Shown here one piece after another: positions 1 through 9,271 of a stretch of DNA of 64,000 nucleotides. Position numbers and translations under genes: made by a program. Under the pieces are notes generated by a model. It did not search any database, was not told the origin of the DNA, and saw nothing but the letters and a program-made list of their open reading frames with translations. Numbering within the stretch: the first letter of the stretch is position 1; each line of letters starts with the position of its first letter. The stretch comes from Albidovulum sp. (GTDB lineage Bacteria; Pseudomonadota; Alphaproteobacteria; Rhodobacterales; Rhodobacteraceae), in contig JAPPFL010000007.1 of the NCBI GenBank assembly GCA_028823855.1, positions 62,001 through 126,000 on the forward strand, written 5' to 3'.

Positions 1-1
1 A

Positions 2-412
2 AAAATTGTCGATCTTGGTGCAATGCGTCGCACCGCCGCCGAACGGTTGTCCAAACTGGATGTGCGCTTCGGTTCGTTGCGCGATGCCGTGCGCAGTCTT
101 TCAGGCGGCAATCAGCAGCGAACGGTTTTTGCGCGCGAAACGGCAACGGACCCGACTCTCCTGGTCGTTTCGCAACCTACGAGAGGCGTCGACTTGAGAG
201 GCATCGCCGCGATTCACGCCATCCTGCATTCCATCCGCGCGAAAGGTGCTTCGATTTTGCTCGTTTCGGAAGAATTGGAGGAAATTATCGACCTTTCGGA
301 CCGGGTATACGTAATCGCCGACGGCCGAATCGTCGGCGAGACGTCCGGCGACATTGCCGATGTCGCGACCGTCGGCCAAATGATGCTGACCGGGACCGCG
401 CAGGATGGCTGA
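2..412 (+). CDS. Nucleoside-type ABC transporter ATPase, C-terminal part (partial)
   Basis: Only the last ~136 codons are present; the 5' end lies before the window and frame 2 is open from the first base. The fragment holds the end of a second nucleotide-binding domain: signature LSGGNQQ near residue 39, a degenerate Walker B with the PTRGVD motif, and the H-loop region replaced by LLVSEELEE. This is typical of the double-domain ATPases of RbsA type, where the second domain often has a weak H-loop. It would power uptake together with the two permeases that follow. The downstream permease start overlaps its end by 8 bases. The binding protein (BMP family) is presumably upstream, outside the window. 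Confidence 0.9.
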   Translation, partial: KIVDLGAMRRTAAERLSKLDVRFGSLRDAVRSLSGGNQQRTVFARETATDPTLLVVSQPTRGVDLRGIAAIHAILHSIRAKGASILLVSEELEEIIDLSDRVYVIADGRIVGETSGDIADVATVGQMMLTGTAQDG

Positions 413-1469
413 GGCGGCGACACCGCTTCGCGAGAGAAGCATCGAGCGACTCGAAAAGGGATTCGGCCTAGTCTTTCCATTTTTCGCGGCTCTCGTCGTC
501 GCGTCGCTTGTATTGCTCGTCATCGGGAAAAATCCTCTCTTGGTCTTTTCCTTGATTGCGGAAGAAGCATTTGGTTCGACAAACAGGATCGCCGCCACTC
601 TTTCGGCTACCACGCCGCTTCTCTTTACCGGCGTGGCTACCGCCATTTGTTTCCGCGCCGGAGTCTTTAACGTGGGCGTCGAAGGAGCGTTTGTCGTCGG
701 CGGCCTTGGCGCTGCCTTTATCGGTTTCGCCCTGCCCTCTTCGCTTGGAATCCTTCTCGTGCCAATTGGCTTCGCCCTAGCTGCAACAGTAAGCGCATTT
801 TGGCTTGCCGTACCCGGCTATCTGCTCGCTCGATACGAAATTGAAGAGGTCGTCTCGACTTTAATGCTCAACTTCGTCGCCTTGGGCGTGACAGGCTATT
901 TGGTCAACGGGCCGCTGCTATCCGAAAAATCCGGCAACAATGTTACGCCGCTGATTCACGAAAGCGCGGAACTTGTGCGGTTGATTCCGCCGTCGACCTT
1001 GCACGCCGGTTTTCTAGTAGGGCTATTCATTCTCGCGGCCTACGGATTCTGGATAAGGAGAACGCCGGCCGGGATCGAAAGCGCCATTGTCGGCCAGAAC
1101 CGGCGATTCGCCAGCGCCGTCGGCATATCGATCCCCGCTACTATCATTCTCGTCATGGTTATTTCCGGTATCGTCTCGGGCCTGGGAGGCGCGTCGCACG
1201 CGCTCGGCCAACTGCATCGATTTGCCGAAGGCTTCTCGCCCGGTTACGGATTTACCGGAATGGCCGTCGCCTTGCTCGGGCGAAACACCGCCATTGGCAT
1301 TCTATTCGGTTCGATACTGTTCGGGGCTCTCGCATCCGCCGGAACGACAGTGCAGCTGTTTTCCGACATCCCGCTCGATATCGTTAACATTATCGAGGGA
1401 ACCGTCATGATTTTCGCGGTCGTTGAACTCGGACGGATCGCTTTGTTCCGACGAAAGGCAGTCAAATGA
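405..1469 (+). CDS. Nucleoside ABC transporter permease (YufP-like)
   Basis: A 354-residue polytopic membrane protein of the BPD_transp_2 family. Hydrophobic segments run almost throughout, after a charged N-terminus of about 20 residues. The stretch EEVVSTLMLNF near residue 147 matches the conserved loop of BMP-associated nucleoside permeases (NEVxSTLMLNY in relatives, from memory). The ATG lies inside the end of the ATPase gene and the TGA overlaps the next permease start (ATGA), so translation is probably coupled. Family knowledge points to purine or pyrimidine nucleoside import; the salvage enzymes downstream agree. Confidence 0.9.
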   Translation: MAEAATPLRERSIERLEKGFGLVFPFFAALVVASLVLLVIGKNPLLVFSLIAEEAFGSTNRIAATLSATTPLLFTGVATAICFRAGVFNVGVEGAFVVGGLGAAFIGFALPSSLGILLVPIGFALAATVSAFWLAVPGYLLARYEIEEVVSTLMLNFVALGVTGYLVNGPLLSEKSGNNVTPLIHESAELVRLIPPSTLHAGFLVGLFILAAYGFWIRRTPAGIESAIVGQNRRFASAVGISIPATIILVMVISGIVSGLGGASHALGQLHRFAEGFSPGYGFTGMAVALLGRNTAIGILFGSILFGALASAGTTVQLFSDIPLDIVNIIEGTVMIFAVVELGRIALFRRKAVK

Positions 1470-2365
1470 TCGTCGATCAGGTTTTGGCGTCGTCGATTGT
1501 GCTAACGACGCCCATTCTCCTGGCCGCCATCGGCGGACTAATCAACAGGCAGGCTGGAATCGTTAACATCGCGCTTGACGCGAAAATGCTGGCCGGAGCA
1601 TTCGTCTCGGTGATCGTCTCGTCAGTGACGGGTTCCTGGCTAGTCGCCGTCCTTGCGGCCGCGGCGGCGGGGGCGTTGATCGGGCTGTTTTTCTCTTTGG
1701 CGATCACGCGCATGCGGGCGGACATGATTGTCGCGGGACTCGGACTTAATTTTCTTATTGCGGGCTTGATAGGCTTCGTCCTGAGCTGGAGCTTCAACTC
1801 CAGCGGCACGCTTCGCATGCCGGACGTCCAACTGCTGCCAAAAATCTTGCCGCAGTCTTTGTCGTCGGTTCCGGTGGTCGGTCCCATGATGGCGCAGATC
1901 GAACCGGTCACCCTCTTTGCCTGGATTTCTGTCCTGGTGTTGCCGTTCGTTCTCTCCGATACCCGATTCGGACTGCGCTTGCGGGCGACTGGCAACGCGC
2001 CGCAGGTAGCTCACGCAATGGGGCTTGGATCGAAAGGCTTGCAGGACATGTCCACGATAATCGCCGGCTTCTTTTCGGGCCTGGGCGGCGCGCATCTCGC
2101 CCTCGCATCTATCGGCCTATTCAATGAAGGTCTTTCGGCGGGACGAGGCTTCATCGCCTTGGCGGCCTTTTATTTCGGCCGAAACATGCCCGTTCCCACA
2201 GCGCTGGTCTGCCTGCTGTTCGGCTTCCTCGACGCGGTCCAGATCCGCATGCAGACGGCGGGGCTTCCGCCGAAGCTGATCGGCACGATTCCCTATTTCA
2301 TGGTGCTGGTGGCGCTTTGCTGGGCGGGGTGGCGCAGCGTTCGGGCAAGGGACCGGACAGCATGA
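1466..2365 (+). CDS. Nucleoside ABC transporter permease (YufQ-like)
   Basis: A 299-residue membrane protein, the second and smaller permease half of the importer. The N-terminus carries the family pattern GGLINRQAGIVNIALDAKM (R-x-G-x-x-N-I-x-x-x-x-x-M), followed by about eight hydrophobic segments. It starts at an ATGA overlap with the previous permease and ends at an ATGA overlap with the next gene, so it sits inside one translationally coupled operon. Length and order (ATPase, large permease, small permease) match the nucleoside/BMP transporter pattern. Confidence 0.9.
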   Translation: MIVDQVLASSIVLTTPILLAAIGGLINRQAGIVNIALDAKMLAGAFVSVIVSSVTGSWLVAVLAAAAAGALIGLFFSLAITRMRADMIVAGLGLNFLIAGLIGFVLSWSFNSSGTLRMPDVQLLPKILPQSLSSVPVVGPMMAQIEPVTLFAWISVLVLPFVLSDTRFGLRLRATGNAPQVAHAMGLGSKGLQDMSTIIAGFFSGLGGAHLALASIGLFNEGLSAGRGFIALAAFYFGRNMPVPTALVCLLFGFLDAVQIRMQTAGLPPKLIGTIPYFMVLVALCWAGWRSVRARDRTA

Positions 2366-2916
2366 AAACGGCACTTATCGTCATCGACATGCAAAACTCG
2401 TTCCTCCATTCCGATTGCGAACATTTCTACGCCGAGGCGCCCGATATAGTGCCAAATTGCTTGGCATTGATCCGGACTGCGCGACAGCGCGGCAGCATCA
2501 TCGTCCATACGGCGGACAGGCATCGGAAAAATTTTACCGACTTTGAACTCAAACGCCTTCCGGCGCACTGCGTGATCGGCGGCTTTCACGCGCAGTACTT
2601 TACGGGTTTCGGTCCGGGCGACGGCACTCACGAGATCGAGATTGAAAAACGACGCTTCAGCGCATTCTTTGCGACGGAACTCGCCCTGTTTCTGCGCGAG
2701 CAATCGGTGGAACGGCTAATCTTCTGCGGAATCAAGACGAATGTCTGCGTTCGTGCAACCGCTCAGGACGCATTTGCGCACGGTTTTGAAGTTTTCGTGG
2801 TCGCCGACGCGACCAACTCCAATCGCCCGCATCTTGCCGCCGCGTCGCTCGAGGACATAAGGCGGTATTTCGGGCAGCTAGTTTCGACGTCCGAAGCAAT
2901 GGAGTTGCTCGCATGA
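2362..2916 (+). CDS. Isochorismatase-family cysteine hydrolase
   Basis: A 184-residue protein beginning MKTALIVIDMQNSF. The start at 2362 overlaps the permease stop as ATGA and is preferred to an upstream in-frame start at 2317 inside the permease gene. The catalytic triad of the family can be placed: Asp9 in IDMQNSF, Lys96 in EIEKRRFSAF and Cys129 in KTNVCVRATAQDA. Such enzymes hydrolyse amides or deaminate small N-compounds (nicotinamide, N-carbamoyl compounds, ureidoacrylate peracid). Placed between a nucleoside importer and a nucleoside kinase/phosphorylase, it may act on a base-derived amide. The exact substrate is not known from sequence. Confidence 0.85.
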   Translation: MKTALIVIDMQNSFLHSDCEHFYAEAPDIVPNCLALIRTARQRGSIIVHTADRHRKNFTDFELKRLPAHCVIGGFHAQYFTGFGPGDGTHEIEIEKRRFSAFFATELALFLREQSVERLIFCGIKTNVCVRATAQDAFAHGFEVFVVADATNSNRPHLAAASLEDIRRYFGQLVSTSEAMELLA

Positions 2917-3758
2917 AATCCCTCGCGGCTACGGGCTATGCGAGCGTTGACTATGTGGTTGGTCTGGCGGGTCGGATCGCCGGCGACCGAACCACCTTGA
3001 TTAACCGGCGCGACTCGAACGCCTGGCCCCGTGCCGGCGGATGCCCGGCATACGTGGCTATGGCCGCGGCCAGCGCAGGGCAAAAAGCCCACGCCGTGTG
3101 CTGGGTAGGCGACGATGAAGCCGGCCTCGGATACAGGCGGGAACTGATGTCAAAATGTGTCGGCATCGAGGGAATTGCCACCATGGCGGGACGGGCTTCG
3201 CCTACAGCCGTCCTTGCCTATCAACCTGACCAAAGCTGCGCCTGTCTTTTCGATCCGGTGTTTTCCGGCGAAGAAACTTTGAACGCTCCGCAGAGAAATA
3301 TCCTTCGACATGCCAGCCATATTTGCATAACCGTTGGTCCGCCGCATCTAATACGGGAAATCCTGGACAGCCGGTCCGACCAGTCGCGCCTTTACTGGGT
3401 GCTTAAGCACGACCTGCACGCCTATCCCTCCGACTTGCGCAACGCTATTTCCGGGCAGGCAGACGTAATTTTCTGCAATGCTTCGGAACGGGACCTTATT
3501 GGCCGCATATCGGGCAACACGATTATTGTGCAAACCCGCGGCGAAAACCATATCATCCTGCAGATCGGAGATCACCAAAGCGGCATGCGGATCTCGCCGC
3601 TAAGGGCGCATGATACGACAGGCGCGGGCGACACGCTCGCCGGCGGTTTCATCGCCGCGGAAATGGCGGCAATCGCCGATCCGGCCCAGGCCCTTCGGCT
3701 CGGAGTTCAGAGCGCTCGGAATTTGCTTGAACGACGCATGGGGCGGTGCGCCAAATGA
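2913..3758 (+). CDS. PfkB-family sugar or nucleoside kinase
   Basis: A 281-residue ribokinase-fold protein. The N-terminal GGCPAYVAMAAASAG corresponds to the GGxxxNxAxxxAxLG substrate motif, and the C-terminal motif HDTTGAGDTLAGGF holds the anion hole and the catalytic base Asp240. It starts at an ATGA overlap with the cysteine hydrolase and ends at an ATGA overlap with the nucleoside phosphorylase. The context suggests phosphorylation of ribose, a nucleoside or pseudouridine released or imported by this operon. It is somewhat shorter than typical ribokinases (~300 residues). Confidence 0.85.
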   Translation: MKSLAATGYASVDYVVGLAGRIAGDRTTLINRRDSNAWPRAGGCPAYVAMAAASAGQKAHAVCWVGDDEAGLGYRRELMSKCVGIEGIATMAGRASPTAVLAYQPDQSCACLFDPVFSGEETLNAPQRNILRHASHICITVGPPHLIREILDSRSDQSRLYWVLKHDLHAYPSDLRNAISGQADVIFCNASERDLIGRISGNTIIVQTRGENHIILQIGDHQSGMRISPLRAHDTTGAGDTLAGGFIAAEMAAIADPAQALRLGVQSARNLLERRMGRCAK

Positions 3759-4492
3759 AACGCGCTTGGTATCTTGGCCACGCTGCCGATGCAGTTGGAG
3801 ACCGGGCAATTCTCATCGGCGACCCTGGACGGCTAACGCGCATCGCCGAACACTTCGAAGAAGTCAAGTTTCTTCCCGTGTCGCGGGGTCTGCAGACTCT
3901 TACCGGAAAATTCGCCGGCCGCGAAATTACGGTTGCTTCCTTCGGAATGGGCGCGCCCATCGCTACGATCGTGCTGCACGAATTGGTCGATCTTGGCATC
4001 ACTCGATTCCTGAGGATCGGCACGGCGATGTATTTCAGTCCGGCCGCGCCGGGCGACCTGTTGATTAGCAAGGAAGCCATCGGATTCGACGGCACGTGCT
4101 CGGCCTATGTAGACGGCGGCGGGCCATACGCTGCGAATCCCGGACTAGTTGAGACCCTCTGGGCGGCAGGCGCGGATCAAGACCGGAGAATCATGTCGGG
4201 CAGGTACGCCACTTACGACGCCTTTTATCGCGACATGTTCGGAATCGACGATGAAGGCCGCCGCCGAGTAGAAATCAATCGCTCGCTACTGACCGAAAGG
4301 TCGGTTCTTGCCGTCGACATGGAGACTTCGGCGCTACTCGCGGCCGCCAACGCGCTGAGTGTTTCTTGCGCTACGATTTGCCTTGGGACGGTGGATGCGA
4401 TGACCCAGGAAAAACTTGCGCCCGAGAGAATGGAGAAGGGCGAAAGAGCTCTATTTGAAACTGCCTTGAGGGGCCTCGCGGAATTCGAATGA
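3755..4492 (+). CDS. Nucleoside phosphorylase (PNP/UDP family)
   Basis: A 245-residue PNP_UDP_1 protein. Visible features are the N-terminal AILIGDPGRL, typical of hexameric purine/uridine phosphorylases (phosphate-binding Arg region), FGMGAPIATIVLHEL and RIGTAMYFSP in the core, and AVDMETSALLAAA at ~190, where Met-Glu binds the ribose. The ATG at 3755 overlaps the kinase stop and is preferred to the GTG nine bases upstream. It would split an imported nucleoside with phosphate into base and pentose-1-phosphate. It ends the operon: no recognisable gene follows on this strand for 1.6 kb. Confidence 0.88.
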   Translation: MKRAWYLGHAADAVGDRAILIGDPGRLTRIAEHFEEVKFLPVSRGLQTLTGKFAGREITVASFGMGAPIATIVLHELVDLGITRFLRIGTAMYFSPAAPGDLLISKEAIGFDGTCSAYVDGGGPYAANPGLVETLWAAGADQDRRIMSGRYATYDAFYRDMFGIDDEGRRRVEINRSLLTERSVLAVDMETSALLAAANALSVSCATICLGTVDAMTQEKLAPERMEKGERALFETALRGLAEFE

Positions 4493-5335
4493 AGTGCGAA
4501 ATATCGGCAGATACGGCTGAATTTTCCTCATCCGAATTCGTTTCCGTCTTCTCTCCGAAATTGCAAAAATACGCCGGGCTCGATCTGCGGATTATTCAAA
4601 TTGTCAAAGGCATAGATCCGCATCGGTTCGCGAGGCGATACCGAGCTCCGGGAAGTACATTCTCGTCCACTAGCCGAACCGTTGTCCCAAATCAGTTGAC
4701 AAAATTCGCGAAAGCGTCGGTCTGCACGCCGGCAGCCGCTAAGGACAGCGATCGGCGTTCGCGTAGTTCACGGTTGGGCATCACTCGGTAACGGCATGCT
4801 CGGATTTCAATCATTTCGTAGTCCGCCGACCAAGCGGAAATGTAGATTTTGATCGCCGCAAGCCTAAGTATGTCGATTCCTTTGGCATGCCATTCTCAAT
4901 TGCTGCGCCAGACCCCGCGACGCAAAATAAATGATCGTCCTCATTTCCGTCGTTGCCCTGCTTCCATTCCGATAATCTCCGATACTACCGAACAGGCGCA
5001 GAGCGACAATTGCAAACCGCGGTCACAGCTGCAATCACTTGTCTGGCTCGATGCCGAATGATTGATTTGCTACTTTACCGGCGACATTATTGAGTCGCAC
5101 AAACCAATAGAGAATCAAATGACTCGGCTAGAATCCGGCCTATACGCCGGGCTTTGAGACGCAATTTTCAAAAAATCCGCCCGGGCCGCCGATTTAGAAT
5201 TGTTGACGAAGAGTATAGCCTGCCAGCGGTTCGCTCAGCGAAAAAACAGAGCGCGAGGGCCGCCCGCGCATCGTTGCAGACCGGACAATAGTAGTTGAAT
5301 TTCCTGCTTGATTCGTTTAAGCGGTCTTTCGGCAT
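4493..5335. other. Intergenic gap, no supported gene
   Basis: No open frame here shows a recognisable domain. A 100-codon frame at 4489-4791 begins with an ATGA overlap to the phosphorylase stop, but its translation is Ser/Arg-rich and has no family pattern, so it is not called. Base composition is more AT-rich than the flanking genes. No convincing terminator was found. Confidence 0.6.
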
Positions 5336-5410
5336 TGGGGTGTAGCCAAGTGGTAAGGCAACGGTTTTTGGTACCGTGTACCGTAGGTTCGAATCCTACC
5401 ACCCCAGCCA
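5336..5410 (+). tRNA. tRNA-Gln (anticodon TTG)
   Basis: A complete cloverleaf can be folded by eye. Acceptor TGGGGTG (5336-5342) pairs with CACCCCA (5400-5406), followed by discriminator G and an encoded CCA (5408-5410). The D-loop is AGCCAAGTGGTAAGGC. The anticodon stem ACGGT/ACCGT encloses loop TTTTGGT with anticodon TTG, which reads CAA. The T-arm carries the GTTCGAATC consensus. It is a single tRNA with no RNA neighbours. Confidence 0.97.
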
Positions 5411-6166
5411 TGTTTGGCAATTAAATCAAAAAAATTTCGTCCCTTAAACGTAAATCTTCGCGGCAGCGTCGGGCTTGCTCGAGTTGTCCGGAAAAGAACG
5501 CGCGCCGCCGAAATATTCGGGCAACTCTACAGGACTTCCAAAGCCACAATTATTGCGGCAGGGCGCTATCTGACGTATCCGGCCAAAATCGCCGAATTGG
5601 ACGAGCCGAGTTATTCAGTTCGTCCGCGGCTTACCGAGTGGCCTATACCAAATCACGCACGTTTCGAGGCTTGGCGTTCTCTCTCGGTTAGCCAGGAGTT
5701 GGTCAGCCTTGACCGCTCGCACTCGCCGAAAGCGGCGATCCGACAACCAATTGGTGCTAATTCGCTTCATAAATTCTAAATTTGCTGAATACTTAAGAGC
5801 ACCCGTCATTCGATTCTACCGTTCCGGCAAGGCGGGGGATTTCGTTGCAGAGATTTCCGCTTCCTTCACGTGTCGAATCGCGATCCCGAACCACCCTACT
5901 TCCGCCAACCAAGCCTAGCAAATGACACTCTTTCAGGGCCCCATCGACGGCGGACTTCCAAAAAATTGAAAGTCCGAGCAGCCAGCTAGAGATTAGGCAA
6001 AAGATTCGCAGGATTCTCCTAGTTCGGACTTGGTCTATATTCCTAAAACATGCGAAAATACGCATTAATGCGCCGATCAAAATTTGTAACGAGCAAGTCG
6101 AAATGAATTGCGCGGTCTACGGCGGCAAGCGCTGGCCCCTGGATATACTGAAAGTAGAAGATAAAA
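5411..6166. other. Intergenic gap between tRNA-Gln and the acetoacetyl-CoA synthetase gene
   Basis: Several short open frames exist on both strands, the longest at 5414-5779, but none has a ribosome binding site with a recognisable protein pattern. Nothing resembling an integrase or a duplicated tRNA 3' end was seen, so there is no evidence that the tRNA serves as an attachment site. Confidence 0.6.
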
Positions 6167-8116
6167 TTGTCCGAAATTCTCTGGAGTCCTTCCAACGATC
6201 AAATCGAAAAATCCGCTCTCGCAAGTTTCTCGAGAGCCTACGGATTCGATCCAATCGACTATTCCAGTCTCCATCGCTGGTCGTTCAGCCGTATCGGCGA
6301 ATTCTGGGAAGCCGTCTGGGACTTCTGCGGAGTCGAGGGACGCAAAGGAAAAATCCACTTCGTGCCGGATGACGCGGCCTGGATGACGGGAGCCAGGTTT
6401 TTTCCGGACGCCGAACTCAATCTCGCCGAGAACTATTTGAAGGGCGACGGCGAAAGAATTGCAGTATTTTCCATGGATGAAAGCGGCACCTACCGGGAAA
6501 CCAATCGATCCGAATTGCGCTCAACGGTCGCTCGAATTGCCGACGGGCTGCGAGATGCGGGCGTGGTGCCCGGCGAAACGGTAGCCGGAATATTGCCTAA
6601 CGATACGGACGCTTTGGCTGCCTTGCTCGCCACTTTAAGCATCGGGGCGATCTGGACATCCTGTTCGCCGGATTTCGGGCCGGATGCGATCGTCGACCGC
6701 ATAGGACAGGTTAATCCAAGAGTCCTGTTCGCGAAAGCGAAATACCGCTATGGACTTCGGCGCTACGACGCGACCTCCCGAATTTGGAATGTTGTGCAAC
6801 GGATTGATAGCGTCAAGCATCTTGTCGTCGACGAAATTGCATCGGAATTCAATTTTGAACGAGCCGCCGTCTCCGAAATGGAGGAATTCGGATCCGACGA
6901 GCCGCTAACATTTACTCCCCTGGCCTTCGACCATCCTGCCTATGTACTTTACACTTCCGGTACTACCGGAGCGCCTAAGGCGATCGTTCACCGAACCGGC
7001 GGCGTGCTGCTCCAGCATCTAAAGGAGCATATCCTTCACGGGGACGTGCATCCCGACGACCGCGTCATCTGGTATACGAATACCGCCTGGATGATGTACC
7101 ACTGGACCGTGTCCGCGCTAGCGGCCGGGGCCGCGATAGGGCTCTACGACGGCGCGCCGATCCTAAAGAGAGAGAACGGTCTCGATCCTTCTCCGCTTTG
7201 GAACCTGACGGACAAGGCGAAAGTTACTCATTTAGGCGTCAGCCCGAAATACATGTCGACTCTCGCTTCCGAAAATTTCCGACCGATTGAAAAATATAGC
7301 CTTGGAAGCCTCAAGACTATGCTCGCGTGCGGAGCGCCGGTTCTGCCTTCCCAGTTCGATTGGGCCTACGATGCGGTCAAAAAAGACATGTGCTTCGCTT
7401 CGATCAGCGGCGGAACCGAGATTCTGGGTTCATTTCTGATCGGTTCGCCAATCCATCCCGTCCGGCGCGGTCAGCTGACAGTGCCGGCGCTGGGCCACGC
7501 GGTGGCTGTCATGGACGACCGAAACGCTCCATTGATTGGACAGCAGGGCGATTTAGTTTGCACCGAGCCGTTTCCGTCGATGCCGCTGACCTTTTGGGGC
7601 GAAGGAGGCGACCGGCGATTCCGGGAAACGTATTTCAAAAAGCGACAAGAAATTTGGACGCACGGCGATGTCGCGGAAATGACGACAACCGGAGGCGGTT
7701 ACGTGCACGGCCGTTCGGACAGCACGATGAATCCCGGAGGAGTACGCATCGGATCGTCGGAAATCTACGCCGTCTGCGAATCATTTGGCGAATTGGAGGA
7801 TTTTGTGGCCTGCGGTATGCGAACCGGCGACGATGAAGAAGTCGTCCTTTTTCTGAAACCAAGGCCGGGATTTTCCCTAACTGTCGAATATGCCCAGAAA
7901 GTCCGGGCGAAAATTCGCGCCGACGTTTCGCCGAGGCATGTCCCGGCCCGGATTTACGAGGTGCGCGATATCCCCTATACGCTTAACGGCAAGAAAGTCG
8001 AAGCCGCCGTTCGCGAGTCGCTTCGCGGAGGAACAATCAAAAACGTCAGTTCGCTCGCCAACCCGGAATGCCTGGAACAGTTCCGCCGACTTGTCGACGA
8101 AGGTACCAACTTTTGA
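6167..8116 (+). CDS. Acetoacetyl-CoA synthetase (acetoacetate-CoA ligase)
   Basis: A 649-residue ANL-superfamily adenylate-forming enzyme, the length usual for acetoacetyl-CoA synthetases (~650). The N-terminal cap (ACAS_N) includes RWSFSRIGEFWEAVWDF at ~40. The AMP-binding P-loop YTSGTTGAPK begins at residue 262, and GRSDSTMNPGGVRIGSSEIY near 515-535 is the hinge region. The C-terminal NGKKVEAAVR carries the catalytic Lys. The start is a TTG at 6167 after a weak GAAG site; the translation MSEILWSPS from it is typical of the family, and no better upstream start exists. It activates acetoacetate for ketone-body or polyhydroxybutyrate metabolism in the cytoplasm. A PfkB kinase follows 65 bases later. 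Confidence 0.93.
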   Translation: MSEILWSPSNDQIEKSALASFSRAYGFDPIDYSSLHRWSFSRIGEFWEAVWDFCGVEGRKGKIHFVPDDAAWMTGARFFPDAELNLAENYLKGDGERIAVFSMDESGTYRETNRSELRSTVARIADGLRDAGVVPGETVAGILPNDTDALAALLATLSIGAIWTSCSPDFGPDAIVDRIGQVNPRVLFAKAKYRYGLRRYDATSRIWNVVQRIDSVKHLVVDEIASEFNFERAAVSEMEEFGSDEPLTFTPLAFDHPAYVLYTSGTTGAPKAIVHRTGGVLLQHLKEHILHGDVHPDDRVIWYTNTAWMMYHWTVSALAAGAAIGLYDGAPILKRENGLDPSPLWNLTDKAKVTHLGVSPKYMSTLASENFRPIEKYSLGSLKTMLACGAPVLPSQFDWAYDAVKKDMCFASISGGTEILGSFLIGSPIHPVRRGQLTVPALGHAVAVMDDRNAPLIGQQGDLVCTEPFPSMPLTFWGEGGDRRFRETYFKKRQEIWTHGDVAEMTTTGGGYVHGRSDSTMNPGGVRIGSSEIYAVCESFGELEDFVACGMRTGDDEEVVLFLKPRPGFSLTVEYAQKVRAKIRADVSPRHVPARIYEVRDIPYTLNGKKVEAAVRESLRGGTIKNVSSLANPECLEQFRRLVDEGTNF

Positions 8117-8181
8117 AGGGGCCGCGAAAAATCGGCCGCTCCGACCGTTGAACTAGCTGCGAAGAAAAAGGAAACACCAGC

Positions 8182-9129
8182 ATGCCGAACTTTGACTTCA
8201 CGGCGGCGGGATTTTTGGTTCTCGACATACTCGGTCGCCACGCGGACAGCATGCCGCCCGAAGGCGGCGCGAATTTTATCGAGCAAATCGATATGACGGT
8301 CGCCGGGACCGCCGGGGGAACAGCGGTCGCGTGCGCAATTCTGGGGCTGCGCGGCCGGATCGCCGCGAGGGTCGGTAAAGACGACATGGGCGACTATCTG
8401 ATCCGAAAGATGCGGAGCTTCGGACTTGAAACCGATCTCGTTCAGATCGACGAGTCGGTGCAAACTTCCTGTAGCCTTTTGCCCATTCGGTCCAATGGAG
8501 CGCGTTCGGCGTTCTTCGTTCCGGGGACAACTCGAACTTTTTCGATGTCGGATAAGGAAATCGATGCCGCGTTGGATGCCCGCGTCGTCCATCTTGGCGG
8601 CACGGGTCTTCTGGATGCATTCGACGGAGAACGATCGATCGAATTGCTAAAGCGAGCCAAAGCGGCCGGCAGGACAACGGTATTCGACTTGATACTTGCC
8701 AATGAAGAAACTTTGAAAAAGGTCGAACCGCTTCTGCCTTACATCGATTATTTCGTTCCGTCGATCGACGAAGCGTCGGAGATGGCCGGTTCCCGCGACC
8801 CCGAGGCGGTTGCCGAATGGTTTAAAAGCCAGGGAGTAAAAAACGCTGTTCTCACTCTTGAGGGCGATGGCGCATTCGTATCGCCCGAGGCCGGCGACTC
8901 ATTCCGCGTTCCCGCGCATGACATAGATGTCGTCGATACGACCGGATGCGGCGACAGCTTTACGGCCGGAATCATTGCAGGGCTTAGCAAGGGATGGGAA
9001 ATCGAAAAAGCCGCGAAATTCGCGAATGCGGTCGCCGCAAGGGTCGCTTTGGGTCTTGGCTCGGTGGGACAATTGACATCCTTCGATTCGGCATTGGAAG
9101 CGATGGAGGCCTGGCCGCTACGAGACTGA
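8182..9129 (+). CDS. PfkB-family carbohydrate kinase
   Basis: A 315-residue ribokinase-like protein. GTAGGTAVACAILGLRG near 37 is the first PfkB signature region, and VVDTTGCGDSFTAG holds the catalytic Asp258. A purine-rich site (GGAAA) precedes the ATG. It is closest in style to the adenosine/sugar kinase branch (GTAGGT...), but the substrate cannot be assigned. It follows the acetoacetyl-CoA synthetase gene on the same strand and may be co-transcribed; the metabolic link is unclear. Downstream lies an 860-base gap holding a nuclease fossil on the other strand. Confidence 0.85.
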   Translation: MPNFDFTAAGFLVLDILGRHADSMPPEGGANFIEQIDMTVAGTAGGTAVACAILGLRGRIAARVGKDDMGDYLIRKMRSFGLETDLVQIDESVQTSCSLLPIRSNGARSAFFVPGTTRTFSMSDKEIDAALDARVVHLGGTGLLDAFDGERSIELLKRAKAAGRTTVFDLILANEETLKKVEPLLPYIDYFVPSIDEASEMAGSRDPEAVAEWFKSQGVKNAVLTLEGDGAFVSPEAGDSFRVPAHDIDVVDTTGCGDSFTAGIIAGLSKGWEIEKAAKFANAVAARVALGLGSVGQLTSFDSALEAMEAWPLRD

Positions 9130-9271
9130 GCCGAGTTGCGTGACTTTCGCCTCTCCTGCCTGCTGGTCAATGAAAATCGCCGCTCGAATGCACGGATTGC
9201 TGGTTAAATCTGAACTTCGATTAGAACCAAAGCGGAACAAATGCGTTCAACCCGTTGAAATCATTCGTTTA

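Noticed and set aside
4489-4791. 100-codon frame starting with an ATGA overlap to the nucleoside phosphorylase gene
   Set aside because: The overlap fits the operon style, but the translation is Ser/Arg-rich without any domain and the base composition matches the surrounding non-coding DNA.
5235-5420. 61-codon minus-strand frame containing the VGFEPT pattern
   Set aside because: It is the antisense translation of the tRNA-Gln gene and its 3' flank, a well-known source of false protein entries.
5336-6166. tRNA-Gln as an attachment site of an integrated element
   Set aside because: No integrase gene and no repeated tRNA 3' end were found nearby.
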